Part shown: positions 47,038 through 56,441 of the stretch, piece after piece
How positions within the stretch are numbered: position 1 is the first letter of the stretch
Layout of the letters: the number at the start of each line of letters is the position of its first letter
Assembly (NCBI GenBank): GCA_020634495.1
Contig: JACKBR010000006.1
Span: 62,001 to 126,000 of the forward strand
DNA: 64,000 nt
Direction of reading: 5' to 3'
Origin: Ardenticatenaceae bacterium
GTDB lineage: Bacteria > Chloroflexota > Anaerolineae > Promineifilales > Promineifilaceae
Position numbers and translations under genes: made by a program
Notes under the pieces: model-generated
The model's input: only the letters and a program-made list of their open reading frames with translations
The model's database searches: none
What the model was told of the DNA's origin: nothing

Positions 47038-48366
47038 ATGAAGAGAGTGTTCGTTCTTGGGGCTTTGTTAATTTTTATTTCCAGCAGCTTGGTCTTCTCA
47101 AATAACTTATCATCATTAGATTATTTCCATCCTGACGAATCTAATTGGATACGGGTAAGTATATTCTCGTTTGATACCTTTTTCATCGAGAAGAATTACC
47201 AGGCTGATGGGTGGCAGGAGTCATTTAGGACATTTGGTTTTCAGAATCCCCAGATGGGAAAATTTGTCATAGGGGCCTCTTTATATTTCCATAATTTTCG
47301 TGACTTTGATGGTGTCATTGCCTGGAATCATGATAAAGATATTGCCTGGCATGTGGCCCAAGGGTTAGCGCCTACGGCCGAAGAACGATATGCGGCAAGG
47401 CTGCCGATTTGCCTGCTTGCCTCTGGCACGGTAACCCTGGTCGGCTTGCTAACCATGTTTGCACTTTATCAGATGCTTTTTAATAAGGTGCTGGTTTTGC
47501 TTGGGGGCGTTACATCTTCTGTTTTATTTGCCGCTCATCCTATCGTCTGGCAGCTTTCCCATCGGGCAATGCCAGATATTCCTGCTGCTTTTTTTTCTAC
47601 CCTGGCCATTTGCTTAACTTTGGCCACACTGCTCTTGTTTCAGAAGGGATTGTTTAAGCGGAGCCTGGCGGTTAGCGCCGTCGGTGCAGTCGCAGTCGGG
47701 CTGGCAATTTCTACAAAATTGAATGCACTGCTTTCGTGGGGCGCGGTTGTGCTTATTTTGGTTGTGGTTTCCGCAACTTGGTGGCTGAGTGGGAAAATGG
47801 GTGAGCCTAAGGGCAGGCGCTGTTTTTTGGCTTATTTTTTCCTACAGCTTTCCGTTCCCTGGCTAATTTTCTGGGGTTCGAATCCATTTCTTTACAAGAA
47901 CGGAATTGCCAATTTACAAAAGATGATTGAATTTGGCCAGCGCATTGCTAATCGAAGGGCGCAGCTACCAAATGCAGCTTTGTATACTGTTGGGGACAAG
48001 CTGAAGGCGTTTGCTAGCCTTGGGTTTGGCAGTTTGTCTTCGTTGTTTCATGGTAAATCGACGGTAGATGTTCTTGTTTTTATCATTGGTTTTGCGGTTT
48101 TGGGGGGCACGGTGGTCAGGTTGCTAAAGCAAAAGGATTTACGCACGGGGGCTTTTTTTACGGCCGTTTTGCTGTTGCTGTGGGCTTCTGTGTTGGGGGT
48201 GGGGGTGTTATTGTGGACACCGCTTTCTTGGGGTAGATATTACATGCCCTGGCTGCCTGCTACGGCCGTGTTTCAGGGTACTGGTCTTGTTTTTCTGGTT
48301 TCGTGGGTGTTTAGAAAAGTAGCCGGGAAGCAAGAGGCACAGCAAGGGCTGCTCAGAAATACGTAA
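47038..48366 (+). CDS. Integral-membrane glycosyltransferase-like protein (GT39/ArnT type)
   Basis: 442 residues with about ten membrane helices. ATG 47038 (MKRVFVLGAL) has GGTGGGG upstream; a longer frame from 46957 has no site. The first loop contains FHPDESNWIR with the acidic DE pair expected of C-type glycosyltransferases (PMT/ArnT family). A long loop with FGFQNPQMGKFVIG follows. It would use a polyprenyl-phosphate sugar donor to modify lipid or protein outside the membrane. The first half and its upstream DNA are noticeably AT-richer than the neighbours. Confidence 0.8.
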   Translation: MKRVFVLGALLIFISSSLVFSNNLSSLDYFHPDESNWIRVSIFSFDTFFIEKNYQADGWQESFRTFGFQNPQMGKFVIGASLYFHNFRDFDGVIAWNHDKDIAWHVAQGLAPTAEERYAARLPICLLASGTVTLVGLLTMFALYQMLFNKVLVLLGGVTSSVLFAAHPIVWQLSHRAMPDIPAAFFSTLAICLTLATLLLFQKGLFKRSLAVSAVGAVAVGLAISTKLNALLSWGAVVLILVVVSATWWLSGKMGEPKGRRCFLAYFFLQLSVPWLIFWGSNPFLYKNGIANLQKMIEFGQRIANRRAQLPNAALYTVGDKLKAFASLGFGSLSSLFHGKSTVDVLVFIIGFAVLGGTVVRLLKQKDLRTGAFFTAVLLLLWASVLGVGVLLWTPLSWGRYYMPWLPATAVFQGTGLVFLVSWVFRKVAGKQEAQQGLLRNT

Positions 48367-48383
48367 AAGTTGTCCAGGTTGTG

Positions 48384-48422
48384 GAAGAGATGACAGGATT
48401 TTGCGAAGCCTGTCATCTCTTA
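48384..48422. terminator. Bidirectional terminator
   Basis: Inverted repeat AAGAGATGACAGG with its complement and about a 10-base loop. It lies between the converging glycosyltransferase and ndk genes. Confidence 0.7.
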
Positions 48423-48433
48423 AACTTTATCAA

Positions 48434-48883
48434 TTACTCGCAAATCCAGCTTTCGGTGGAACGGTTCCAGGAGACAAGCTCTTCTGGCTTGAAGAACAGG
48501 TTCGATTCTTTGATACCGTTTTCCGGGCTGTCGGAGCCATGCACCAGGTTACGGCCGATTTCCATACCAAAATCACCGCGAATGCTGCCGGGGGCGGCTT
48601 CTACGGGCTTGGTGCTGCCAATGGTGGCGCGGGCTGCGTCGATGGCTTCCTTGCCTTCCCAAACCATTGCCAAAACTGGGCCGGAGGTGATGTAGGCAAC
48701 AAGGTCTTTGAAGAAGGCTCGTTCCTTATGCACAGCATAATGCTGGTGGGCCAATTCTTCTGTCATCTGGATAAACTTCATGCCAATTAGCTTTAGCCCG
48801 CGTCGTTCAAAACGACGTACAATCTCGCCCATCAGTCCACGCTGTACGCCGTCTGGTTTTACCAAAATTAATGTACGTTCCAT
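48434..48883 (-). CDS. ndk: Nucleoside diphosphate kinase
   Basis: 149 residues from ATG 48883 ([17 protein letters not shown]). The phospho-acceptor His115 lies in [17 protein letters not shown]. It balances NTP pools by moving a phosphate between NTPs and NDPs. Length and motifs are standard. It follows the giant acidic protein gene, but a terminator at 48937-48970 separates the two. Confidence 0.97.
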   Translation of the reverse strand: MERTLILVKPDGVQRGLMGEIVRRFERRGLKLIGMKFIQMTEELAHQHYAVHKERAFFKDLVAYITSGPVLAMVWEGKEAIDAARATIGSTKPVEAAPGSIRGDFGMEIGRNLVHGSDSPENGIKESNLFFKPEELVSWNRSTESWICE

Positions 48884-48936
48884 GTTTTTTACTCCATTCC
48901 TTGGTGGTGTGAAGCACAAATGCGCTTATAACGCAA

Positions 48937-48970
48937 AAAAGGCAGCTTGCTTAAGCTTTGCTGCCTTTTC
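48937..48970 (-). terminator. Terminator of the giant TPR gene
   Basis: A hairpin with nine-base arms (AAAGGCAGC) and a loop of about 12 to 14 bases, followed on the minus strand by TTTTTTGCG. It ends the 49067-55018 transcript before ndk. Confidence 0.85.
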
Positions 48971-49066
48971 AAATTTGTAACTTACTTTTTTTGCTTAATT
49001 GCTGCCTGGTCTGCCTAGGCAGCGTTGGCAATTGTCACTCAAACCAGCGGAATTCGCAACCTGTTT

Positions 49067-52000
49067 TTACAGTTGATCGAGCGCTGCCCGGTAGGAGGCC
49101 AATGCTTTTTGCAGCTGCCCATTGCGCATGTAGGCGTCTCCCAGCACCTGCGACAAAGCGGGGGTTTGGGTGTGGGCAACTGCGGCCTGCTCTAGCTCCG
49201 CGATGATGGTCATCATGCCGGTACCGGCTGCAACCAGCTCTTTGAATTGGACAATGGCGTCATTCATACGGCCGTCTCCCAAAGCCCGCTGGGCCAATTC
49301 GAGCTTGGCTTCATCAACGCTGTACGCTCCGGTAGAAGGTTCTAAAACAGGTTCAAAGAGATCATCTTCAATCATTGTTTCATCGGCTGGTGGTGTTTGT
49401 GGCAGAGGCGACAGTGGCCCTGTATCTGGCAAAACGACTTCCTCTACAGCACCTGCGATGGTGGCTTCTTCTTCAGCGGAGAGCCAGGTGTCCATATCGG
49501 CTTCTGGCAAGGCTCGCAGCCAGTCTGTTTCGCCCACCACCTGGTCGTCTGATTCTGCACCCAGCCAATCTGGCAGCTCGGCGTCAATGTCCGCATCGTG
49601 AACCTCGCTGATGGGCAGTTCCTCAACGCCTTCCGCCGCTTGCTCCTGCAATTCTTCGGCCATCCAGTCTGGCATTTCTGGCTCCGTGTCGGCGTCGGTG
49701 ACGCTGGGTAGCTCTTCAATTGCTGCCCCTTGCCGGGCGGCCAGCTGTTCCAACCAGACCATTGCTTCATCTGGATCATCCGGCACATCGGCAATGATGT
49801 CGGCTTCGCTGTCGGTCTCCTCGGCTAGCGGTGAAGCTGGCTCTGGCTCCTGGTGGGAACGGCCGTCATCTGTGACAAACATGGCGTCTTCGCTGGGCTT
49901 GATGGGGGGTGGCTCCATCTCAACTGCCATATCGAGATCGTCGCTCAACATTTGTTCCAGCCACGCTTCTGGATCGTCCTCAAAATCGCCAAAATCCAGG
50001 TCTGGCGTTTCTTCCTCAGTTTCTGCTTCGGAAACGGCCGTTTCCAGCACCTCCATCTCATCGACCGGTTCGGCCACTGGTTCTGGTTCTGATGGCGCTT
50101 CTGGGGCGTCATCGGTAACAAAAACGGCATCCTCGCTGGGCTTGATGGGCGGCGGTTCCATATCGACATCGAGCGCCAGATCGCCGCTCAACATTTGTTC
50201 TAGCCACGCTTCTGGATCATCTTCATCAGACAGGGTCATTTCATCAAGATGTTCTGCTGCCAGGTCGAACTCGCCCACTTCTTCGGTTTCTAAGGTGGCT
50301 GGTGCGTCGTCTTCCACCATTTGGTCTAGCCAGGCAACGGCCGCATCTGGGTCATCGGGCATCTCGTCCAGGGTCACATCGTCTAGAAGTGAGTCAACCG
50401 TGGCCGCTTCCTCTTCAACTGCTTCAAAGTCGGGTTCAATTTCGTCGGTGGCGGCCTCATCGGTTACAAAGACAGCATCTTCGCTGGGCTTGATGGGCGG
50501 CGGTTCCATCTCGATGTCCATATCAAGATCGTCGCCCAGCAGCTGCTCCAGCCACGCTTCGGGGTCTTCAGACATGGCTGTGAGGTCCATATCGTCATCG
50601 GCTGTCTGTTGGGTCGCAACGGCCGTTTCTGGCTGCGGCTCTTCAGTTTGATCAGCAAATTCCTCGGCCCATTCTTCCTCAACGGCTGGCGCTTCGCTTT
50701 GCTGTTCGATCCAGTCAAGGGCATCGTTTAGTTCATCGGTGGAAAGAGTGAGGGGGGATACGGCCGTATCTGGCACGGTGACGCCTTCCGACCGGACTTG
50801 CTGTTCCAGGCGGTCCAACGCCAGCGACAGTTCATCTGGCTCTGGGGCTATCACGATTGTTTCCGGCTCATCGGCAAAATCTGGCTCGTCGATGGCGGCA
50901 TTGACACGGGTAGGCGGTGCCTCATCCGTAAGCGCCAGCTCGCCCTCGTCGTCCAGCTCATCCAGCCAGGCCAGGGCTTCTTCCAGATCGGCTTCTGCTT
51001 CTTCGATGCCGTCATGTTCTTTGAGAGCATCCGTTACCCCAGTTACGATGTATTCTTCATCGTCCTGTTCCTGGGTTTCCTCCACTGGCGGAGCTTGTTC
51101 TGGGGCTTCCACCTCATCCATTGGGGCTTCCACCTGCTCCTCGGCCATGTCGGGTTCTTCCAGGGCCGCATCCAGCCAATCCAAGTCAGATTCGGCGGAC
51201 ATGTCCAGATCAGCCAGATCGGCTAACTCGTTCATTTCTACTGGCTCTACGGCGAACTCGGCCAGATCGGGCTGTGCTTCGTCGAACTCTGGCTCTTCCT
51301 CTTCTGCCAGCATCAGCTCATCGAGCCAGGAATCGTCACTGGCCTCGCTTTCTTCGTCGTCAGGGGCTTCTTCGGCCCATTCTGTCATCGGTTCTGGCTC
51401 TAACTCTTCCGGTTCCGTCGTAGGCTCCGCCTCGGTGAGGCGTGAGTCCACCAGGTTGCCCGTGGCCAGTTCGTCTAGCCAGGAGAGTTCTTCGTCATCG
51501 ATGAGGTTGTCAAAATCGTCGGCGTCCTCTGCCAGATCAAAGGATGGCATGGCTGGCTCTGCTTCTTCAATCTCCTCATCAACAAAGTCGGCCATTTCAC
51601 TGTCTGTTATTTCAGACAGCCAGTCTATGCCGATCTCATCATCCTCGGCGGGGGTATCAGCAACGGCCGTATCCTCATCTAGCGCCTCATCCAGCATGGT
51701 TTCAGCCACGCTGGGGAGTTCAGCCACGGGGTCTTCTTGTTGAGCGGCCAGTTCTTCCAACCAAGACATGGCATCATCCCAATCTTCAACAGTGCCGTCT
51801 AATTCAGCTTCCTCAGGCAACTCTTCAACAGGCTGCGGGGGTGCCGCTTCCTCCGGTTCTGGCTCCGGTTCGATGGGCGCAGTTAACCAATCCAGGCCCG
51901 TTTCTTCGGCCATGTCCAAATCTTCATTTTCATCTTGCAGTGCGCCCGTGTCTGCTTCTAGCTGGGTTAGCCAGGTGGTGTCTTCTGCTGTGGGTGGGGC

Positions 52001-55000
52001 TTCTTCTTCTGGTTCTTGGGTGATTTCTAGCAATGTTTCAGTAAGTGAAGGCTCTACCGGCTCAATGTCAAAATCGGGCAGATTGGGTTCTGAGTCAATG
52101 GCATCTTCGGCATAATCGATACCAGCCAGCAGTTCAGTTAGCCCCAGGTCGTCCCCTGCGTCTGGTTCTTCTAAATCTTCGAGGAAATTGTCGGAAACGG
52201 CCGTTTCTGCAAGTTCATCCGCTTCATCTGACCATAAATTAGCCAACATGCCCGTCAGCCCTTCCGTCTCTTCTTCGGTCTCAGGCTCTGGTTCTTGGCC
52301 TTCCGCTTCTACCGTTTCAACCAGGTCTGCCAAATCAGACATCCAATCATCTTCATCTTCATCCAGAGAGAGTCCCTCCTCAGGTTCATCCGGGGCGTTT
52401 GCGCCAGAAAGCAAGGCCGTGAGGCTTACTTCTTCGTCTAAATCTGTTAGATCGATAGCGGCCTCAGCATCTCCTGCCGGTTCTTCATCAGCAAAGAAAT
52501 CATCCAGCTCGGATTCATCGGTAGCGTCGTACAGAAGCTCGGCCAAAAAGTCGTCGTCGGCAACGGCCGTTTCTTCTGGTTCCTCATCCTTATCTAAAGT
52601 CAGGTTAGAGAGCAAGCCGGTAAGCCCCATTTCTTCTGGCTCTTCTTCTGCCTGCTCAGGCTCAGCATCGTCTATTTCCGCCAACAAACCTGTCAAGCTG
52701 CCGCTGTCCATCTCCTCCGGCACATCAAGCAAACTATCGGCCTCATCCAGGTCAGCCAGATCAACTGGCTCATTGAGCCAGTCGGGAATTTCTGCAGACT
52801 GCGAGTCCCATTCATCAACAACTTCAACAGGCGTACCTTTGTTAGCCATTTCTAACCAACTGGGCATCCCCTCTGTCTCGATGGGCGGCTCTGGCAGCGC
52901 CTCGTCTGAACCAGCTGCCTCGTCAGCAAACTCATCGAGCCAATCGAGTTCGTCAGCCTCATCCTCCGCTGTTTTGGGAGCTGGCTGCTCCTTTGGCTCT
53001 TCCGGCAGGGGTGTTTCCTGGGGGTCGTTTTCACTACTCACGGCGGCCTCCAATTCCTCTGAAAAATCACTGTTTTCTTCACCAAGCCAATCTGGAATTT
53101 CCTCTATCTCGCGCCCTTCAATTTCGGGAAGTGCCAGGTTGGGGAATTCGTCTTCCTCAATTTCATCCGTATGCAAAATGGCATCCAGATCGGCGGCGGC
53201 AGATTCTAACCAATCGTCGGCATCGCTGAGGGCGGCAAGTTCCTCAGTTGAGGCATCTAATTGTATCTGGTCGATTGGGTCAATGGCTTCACTGTCTGCT
53301 TCGCCCGTTTCCCAGGCTAGTTCTTCATCAATCTCGCCTTCGGTCAATGCAGAAAGCCAGTCATCGGCTTCCCCTAAATCACCTGTATCCAAAGCGACAG
53401 AAGCGAGATCGTCGTCTGTTGGCAGGTCTTGTGGGGCAACGGCCGTTTCCATCAAATCTACCAAATCTACTTCTTCACCTGGCTCGGAATCTGCTGTTGC
53501 TTCCTCAACGTCTGCTTCATCGGGAATGTCATCTAACCAATCCATTGCTTCGTCGGGGTCTAGCTCAATCGCTTCTAATTCATCTTTCGTCATAGAAGAG
53601 AGCCAATACGGCGTTTTCGGCTCTTCCACCACATGTGGCTCGCTGTCGGCCCAGGTGGCCATGTCATTGTCCATCAAGTTGGTGGCATCAATTTGCAGCG
53701 AGGTTTCCTCATCGGCCAAAGCATCTAGCCAATTTAGCTCGTCTTCTTCAGTTTCTTCAGATGGCGATTGTTCTGTTGGTGAAACGGCCGTCTCCGCAAA
53801 ATCAAACTCCTCCGCAACGGCCGTTTCCCCAGCGCCTTCACCGTCATCAGCAAACCAATCTGTCTCAGACGGCTGCTCATCAGTAACCAACTGATTGGTC
53901 GTGTCCCCCAAGTCCAGCGGCTGGAAGCCAGATTCTTCCTCTTCGCCCCGTAAATCCGCCAGCCACTCGGCATTAAGCTCACTGGTGGAAATCTTAAGCT
54001 CGTCCTTGGCCTTTTCTTGGGAGAACCAATCGGTTTCGCCGGTCGCCTTCTCAGCTCCATCCCCTTCGGCATCGCCAATATCAGACAGCCAGTCGTAGCT
54101 GTGCATACCACTTTCAGGTTCTAATACAACCTGATCAAGCGACTCATCCCCGGCTGGCTCATCAAATTTCACCTCTTTAACCCAATCATCGGTTGGGGCC
54201 TGAGGTTTGCTTGGTTCAACCATTCCGGTTTGCAAGAACTCCAGCGATGCTTCTTCTGGCAGGGGAAAAGCGCCTTCGGTAGTAAAAGCTTGACCCGCAA
54301 TCGTTTCTTTATCTAACGTTTTTTGGGTTTGCTGCGTTAGCCTGTGCAGCCGGTGTAAATATTTTTGGGCTTCAGGAATGCGGCCCGTTTGCAGCCAAAT
54401 TTCGGCTAAAATTGCGTTTGCCACCACGCAGTTTGGCAGCTCCTGTAAAACGGTCAGGCACACTTCTTCCGCATCAATTCGCTGATCATCTCGCCACAGC
54501 GCTTCGGCCAGCAAGACCTGTAAATCGACCCGTTCTGGCTCATCGATTAAAATGCGCCGCAATTCTGAGATAGCTTGTTGGTACAGTTCGCCTTGCATAT
54601 AAAGCCGGGCCAACGCTCCGCGAGATAAAGGGATAATGCCAGCGCGCACTTCGGTTTGGGTGTTATAAAGCTTGCGCAGCTCTCCCTGAATGGCCACATT
54701 GTAGGGTTGAATCTCGTGCGCTCGCTCCAAATGCCAAAGCGCCTGATCGAGTTGTGATTCTTCTTTATAAACAATGGAAAGCCCGACATGACTGATAAAA
54801 TCGTTGGGGTCTGCGCTTAAAATGCGTAAAAACAGATCGCTGGCGGCGTCGAAATCTTGTTTTTCTAGCAGGGCTTTGCCCATAACGCGATAGGTATCTA
54901 TGTGGCGTGGGTAGCTGTGCAAAATATGCCGACAATGTTCAATCGCTTCTACCAGGCGGTTATCGTCTATAAGTTTATCAACTTGCTCAACGTAATCATG

Positions 55001-55018
55001 TAAATGAATAGTTGTCAC
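49067..55018 (-). CDS. Giant acidic TPR protein with an array of Trp-Leu motifs
   Basis: 1983 residues from GTG 55018 (VTTIHLHDYV), preceded by GAGAGG; longer frames have no site. Residues 1-240 form about six tetratricopeptide repeats (AIEHCRHILHSYPRHIDTYR, QDFDAASDLFLRILSADPND). Then comes an extraordinarily Asp/Glu-rich, probably disordered region of about 1600 residues carrying about 30 motifs of the form (D/E)xWLxxL, such as LDWLDEFAD, LSWLDELAT and EAWLEQML. Three copies of a longer unit ending MEPPPIKPSEDA are included. The last 85 residues are again TPR-like (NGQLQKALASYRAALDQL). There is no signal peptide or membrane helix, so it is probably cytoplasmic. It contains 11 exact octamers, 9 read as TAV. 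Likely a multivalent scaffold; no enzyme motif. Confidence 0.8.
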   Translation of the reverse strand: MTTIHLHDYVEQVDKLIDDNRLVEAIEHCRHILHSYPRHIDTYRVMGKALLEKQDFDAASDLFLRILSADPNDFISHVGLSIVYKEESQLDQALWHLERAHEIQPYNVAIQGELRKLYNTQTEVRAGIIPLSRGALARLYMQGELYQQAISELRRILIDEPERVDLQVLLAEALWRDDQRIDAEEVCLTVLQELPNCVVANAILAEIWLQTGRIPEAQKYLHRLHRLTQQTQKTLDKETIAGQAFTTEGAFPLPEEASLEFLQTGMVEPSKPQAPTDDWVKEVKFDEPAGDESLDQVVLEPESGMHSYDWLSDIGDAEGDGAEKATGETDWFSQEKAKDELKISTSELNAEWLADLRGEEEESGFQPLDLGDTTNQLVTDEQPSETDWFADDGEGAGETAVAEEFDFAETAVSPTEQSPSEETEEDELNWLDALADEETSLQIDATNLMDNDMATWADSEPHVVEEPKTPYWLSSMTKDELEAIELDPDEAMDWLDDIPDEADVEEATADSEPGEEVDLVDLMETAVAPQDLPTDDDLASVALDTGDLGEADDWLSALTEGEIDEELAWETGEADSEAIDPIDQIQLDASTEELAALSDADDWLESAAADLDAILHTDEIEEDEFPNLALPEIEGREIEEIPDWLGEENSDFSEELEAAVSSENDPQETPLPEEPKEQPAPKTAEDEADELDWLDEFADEAAGSDEALPEPPIETEGMPSWLEMANKGTPVEVVDEWDSQSAEIPDWLNEPVDLADLDEADSLLDVPEEMDSGSLTGLLAEIDDAEPEQAEEEPEEMGLTGLLSNLTLDKDEEPEETAVADDDFLAELLYDATDESELDDFFADEEPAGDAEAAIDLTDLDEEVSLTALLSGANAPDEPEEGLSLDEDEDDWMSDLADLVETVEAEGQEPEPETEEETEGLTGMLANLWSDEADELAETAVSDNFLEDLEEPDAGDDLGLTELLAGIDYAEDAIDSEPNLPDFDIEPVEPSLTETLLEITQEPEEEAPPTAEDTTWLTQLEADTGALQDENEDLDMAEETGLDWLTAPIEPEPEPEEAAPPQPVEELPEEAELDGTVEDWDDAMSWLEELAAQQEDPVAELPSVAETMLDEALDEDTAVADTPAEDDEIGIDWLSEITDSEMADFVDEEIEEAEPAMPSFDLAEDADDFDNLIDDEELSWLDELATGNLVDSRLTEAEPTTEPEELEPEPMTEWAEEAPDDEESEASDDSWLDELMLAEEEEPEFDEAQPDLAEFAVEPVEMNELADLADLDMSAESDLDWLDAALEEPDMAEEQVEAPMDEVEAPEQAPPVEETQEQDDEEYIVTGVTDALKEHDGIEEAEADLEEALAWLDELDDEGELALTDEAPPTRVNAAIDEPDFADEPETIVIAPEPDELSLALDRLEQQVRSEGVTVPDTAVSPLTLSTDELNDALDWIEQQSEAPAVEEEWAEEFADQTEEPQPETAVATQQTADDDMDLTAMSEDPEAWLEQLLGDDLDMDIEMEPPPIKPSEDAVFVTDEAATDEIEPDFEAVEEEAATVDSLLDDVTLDEMPDDPDAAVAWLDQMVEDDAPATLETEEVGEFDLAAEHLDEMTLSDEDDPEAWLEQMLSGDLALDVDMEPPPIKPSEDAVFVTDDAPEAPSEPEPVAEPVDEMEVLETAVSEAETEEETPDLDFGDFEDDPEAWLEQMLSDDLDMAVEMEPPPIKPSEDAMFVTDDGRSHQEPEPASPLAEETDSEADIIADVPDDPDEAMVWLEQLAARQGAAIEELPSVTDADTEPEMPDWMAEELQEQAAEGVEELPISEVHDADIDAELPDWLGAESDDQVVGETDWLRALPEADMDTWLSAEEEATIAGAVEEVVLPDTGPLSPLPQTPPADETMIEDDLFEPVLEPSTGAYSVDEAKLELAQRALGDGRMNDAIVQFKELVAAGTGMMTIIAELEQAAVAHTQTPALSQVLGDAYMRNGQLQKALASYRAALDQL

Positions 55019-55201
55019 GTTTTGCCTCTCGAACTGCGAAAGAACCCGATACGGCCGTTTCTTTCGGAATTTTAGGTGAAGGCAACAGCGCACCCGTTGC
55101 TGGGGCTGCTGCTTTCTGTTTTATTCAACTGGGCAGCAAAGGTTGGCCTTGTGCAGATGAGACCGTGTTGCCGTTTACATAAATATTATGCAAAGTTTCA
55201 T

Positions 55202-56239
55202 CTAATAAATCAAGTGATGTTGTTTGAGCTGGCGCAGAAGCTGACTAATGTCCTGCTCGTTGTGGGGCAAGGCTCCCAGCGGATCGTCAATTTGATCCCG
55301 GCCAGTGAGGGCGTAAAGCGTGTTGAGGATGCCGTAAGAAAGGGCTTCGACCTGGTAGCCGCCTTCTAAGACAAAGAGGATACGGCCGTTTGTCAATTCA
55401 TCGGCCAAGGTGACCAGGGCCCGCGACATGTGGGCGTAGCCTGTGAGGCTCAGCCCGGCCATGGCCAGCGGGTCTTGCCAATGGGCATCGTACCCTGCTG
55501 AAACCATGATGAACTCCGGCTTGAACAATTTGGCAATGGGGCGCACCAGTTCGGTGAGGATACGGCCGTAACCCTCATCGCCTACATTGGGCACCAGCGG
55601 CACATTTACCGTGTAGCCATGCCCAAACCCATTGCCAGACTCCTGCAAATGGCCTGTACCTGGATAAAACATGCGCGGTAAAAACAGATGGGTCGAGATG
55701 AACAAAACGGAGTCATCTTCATAGAAGATGTCCTGGGTGCCGTTGCCGTGGTGCACGTCAAAATCGATGATGAGGATACGCTTGACGTTATAAACTGCCT
55801 GCGCCTGCCGCGCCGCTGCGGCGACATTGTTAAACAGGCAAAACCCACTGATACGGCCGTACTCGGCATGGTGGCCAGGCGGCCGTACCAAGGCAAATCC
55901 ATTTCGCGCTTGCCCGGTCATTATTTGGTCAACCACGGCAATGGCGGAACCCGCAGCAGACCGGGCCAGCTCAAAGCTGTTTGGGGTAGCATACGTATCA
56001 CCCTGATCAAGTATCCCGCCCCCCAGCGATGAAACCTCTCGAATCCGCTCAATGAGCGCAGGCGTATGCACCCGGCGAAGCTGCTCTAGCGTGGCGGAAA
56101 CTGGCTGCAACAGGTGTAAATCTGCCAAAATGCCAGCTCGATCCAAAAAAGGAAGCAGCTTATTCAGGCGGTTTTGGTTTTCAGGATGACCATTTTTGGT
56201 ATGGGCAATTGCAGGGACATGGACAGTGGCTGTTGTCAT
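55202..56239 (-). CDS. Histone deacetylase-like (AcuC/HDAC superfamily) hydrolase
   Basis: 345 residues from ATG 56239. The Zn-enzyme motifs are intact: RPPGHHAEYG (charge relay His pair), DFDVHHGNGTQDIFYEDD (metal-binding Asp and His), SAGYDAHWQDPLA (metal Asp and general region) and LEGGYQVEAL. Bacterial members deacetylate acetyl-lysine proteins, polyamines or other amides; the substrate cannot be decided. It follows the giant TPR gene upstream with a 183-base gap and holds four exact octamers near 55381-55860. Confidence 0.93.
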   Translation of the reverse strand: MTTATVHVPAIAHTKNGHPENQNRLNKLLPFLDRAGILADLHLLQPVSATLEQLRRVHTPALIERIREVSSLGGGILDQGDTYATPNSFELARSAAGSAIAVVDQIMTGQARNGFALVRPPGHHAEYGRISGFCLFNNVAAAARQAQAVYNVKRILIIDFDVHHGNGTQDIFYEDDSVLFISTHLFLPRMFYPGTGHLQESGNGFGHGYTVNVPLVPNVGDEGYGRILTELVRPIAKLFKPEFIMVSAGYDAHWQDPLAMAGLSLTGYAHMSRALVTLADELTNGRILFVLEGGYQVEALSYGILNTLYALTGRDQIDDPLGALPHNEQDISQLLRQLKQHHLIY

Positions 56240-56366
56240 TTCAGCTCCAAAAGTTGTCGGTCAATTCGTCACGTCTATATTATAGCTTAGGTTGTCGTAG
56301 GGCAATGATTAGGTAATGATTAATTCAAAGGCAATGGGCCTAAAATGAAAGACCCACAAAAAACAA

Positions 56367-56400
56367 AAGGAGGTACGGTTTGAAACGGCCGTACCTCCTT
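56367..56400 (-). terminator. Terminator of hppA containing an octamer copy
   Basis: Arms AAGGAGGTACGG and its complement form the hairpin. On the minus strand TTTTGTTTTTT follows. One arm contains ACGGCCGT (56384-56391), showing the octamer can be part of an RNA structure. Confidence 0.8.
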
Positions 56401-56441
56401 GATTCCTTGTCAACAACGGTTAGAAACAACCAACTGTGTTA

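Noticed and set aside
49611..50651. 346-residue Ser-rich open frame on the plus strand
   Set aside because: Same cause, antisense of the acidic region.
52188..53894. 568-residue open frame on the plus strand
   Set aside because: It is the antisense of the Asp/Glu-rich giant protein; acidic codons read backwards give Ser codons, and the frame stays open for that reason. No family features or ribosome site.
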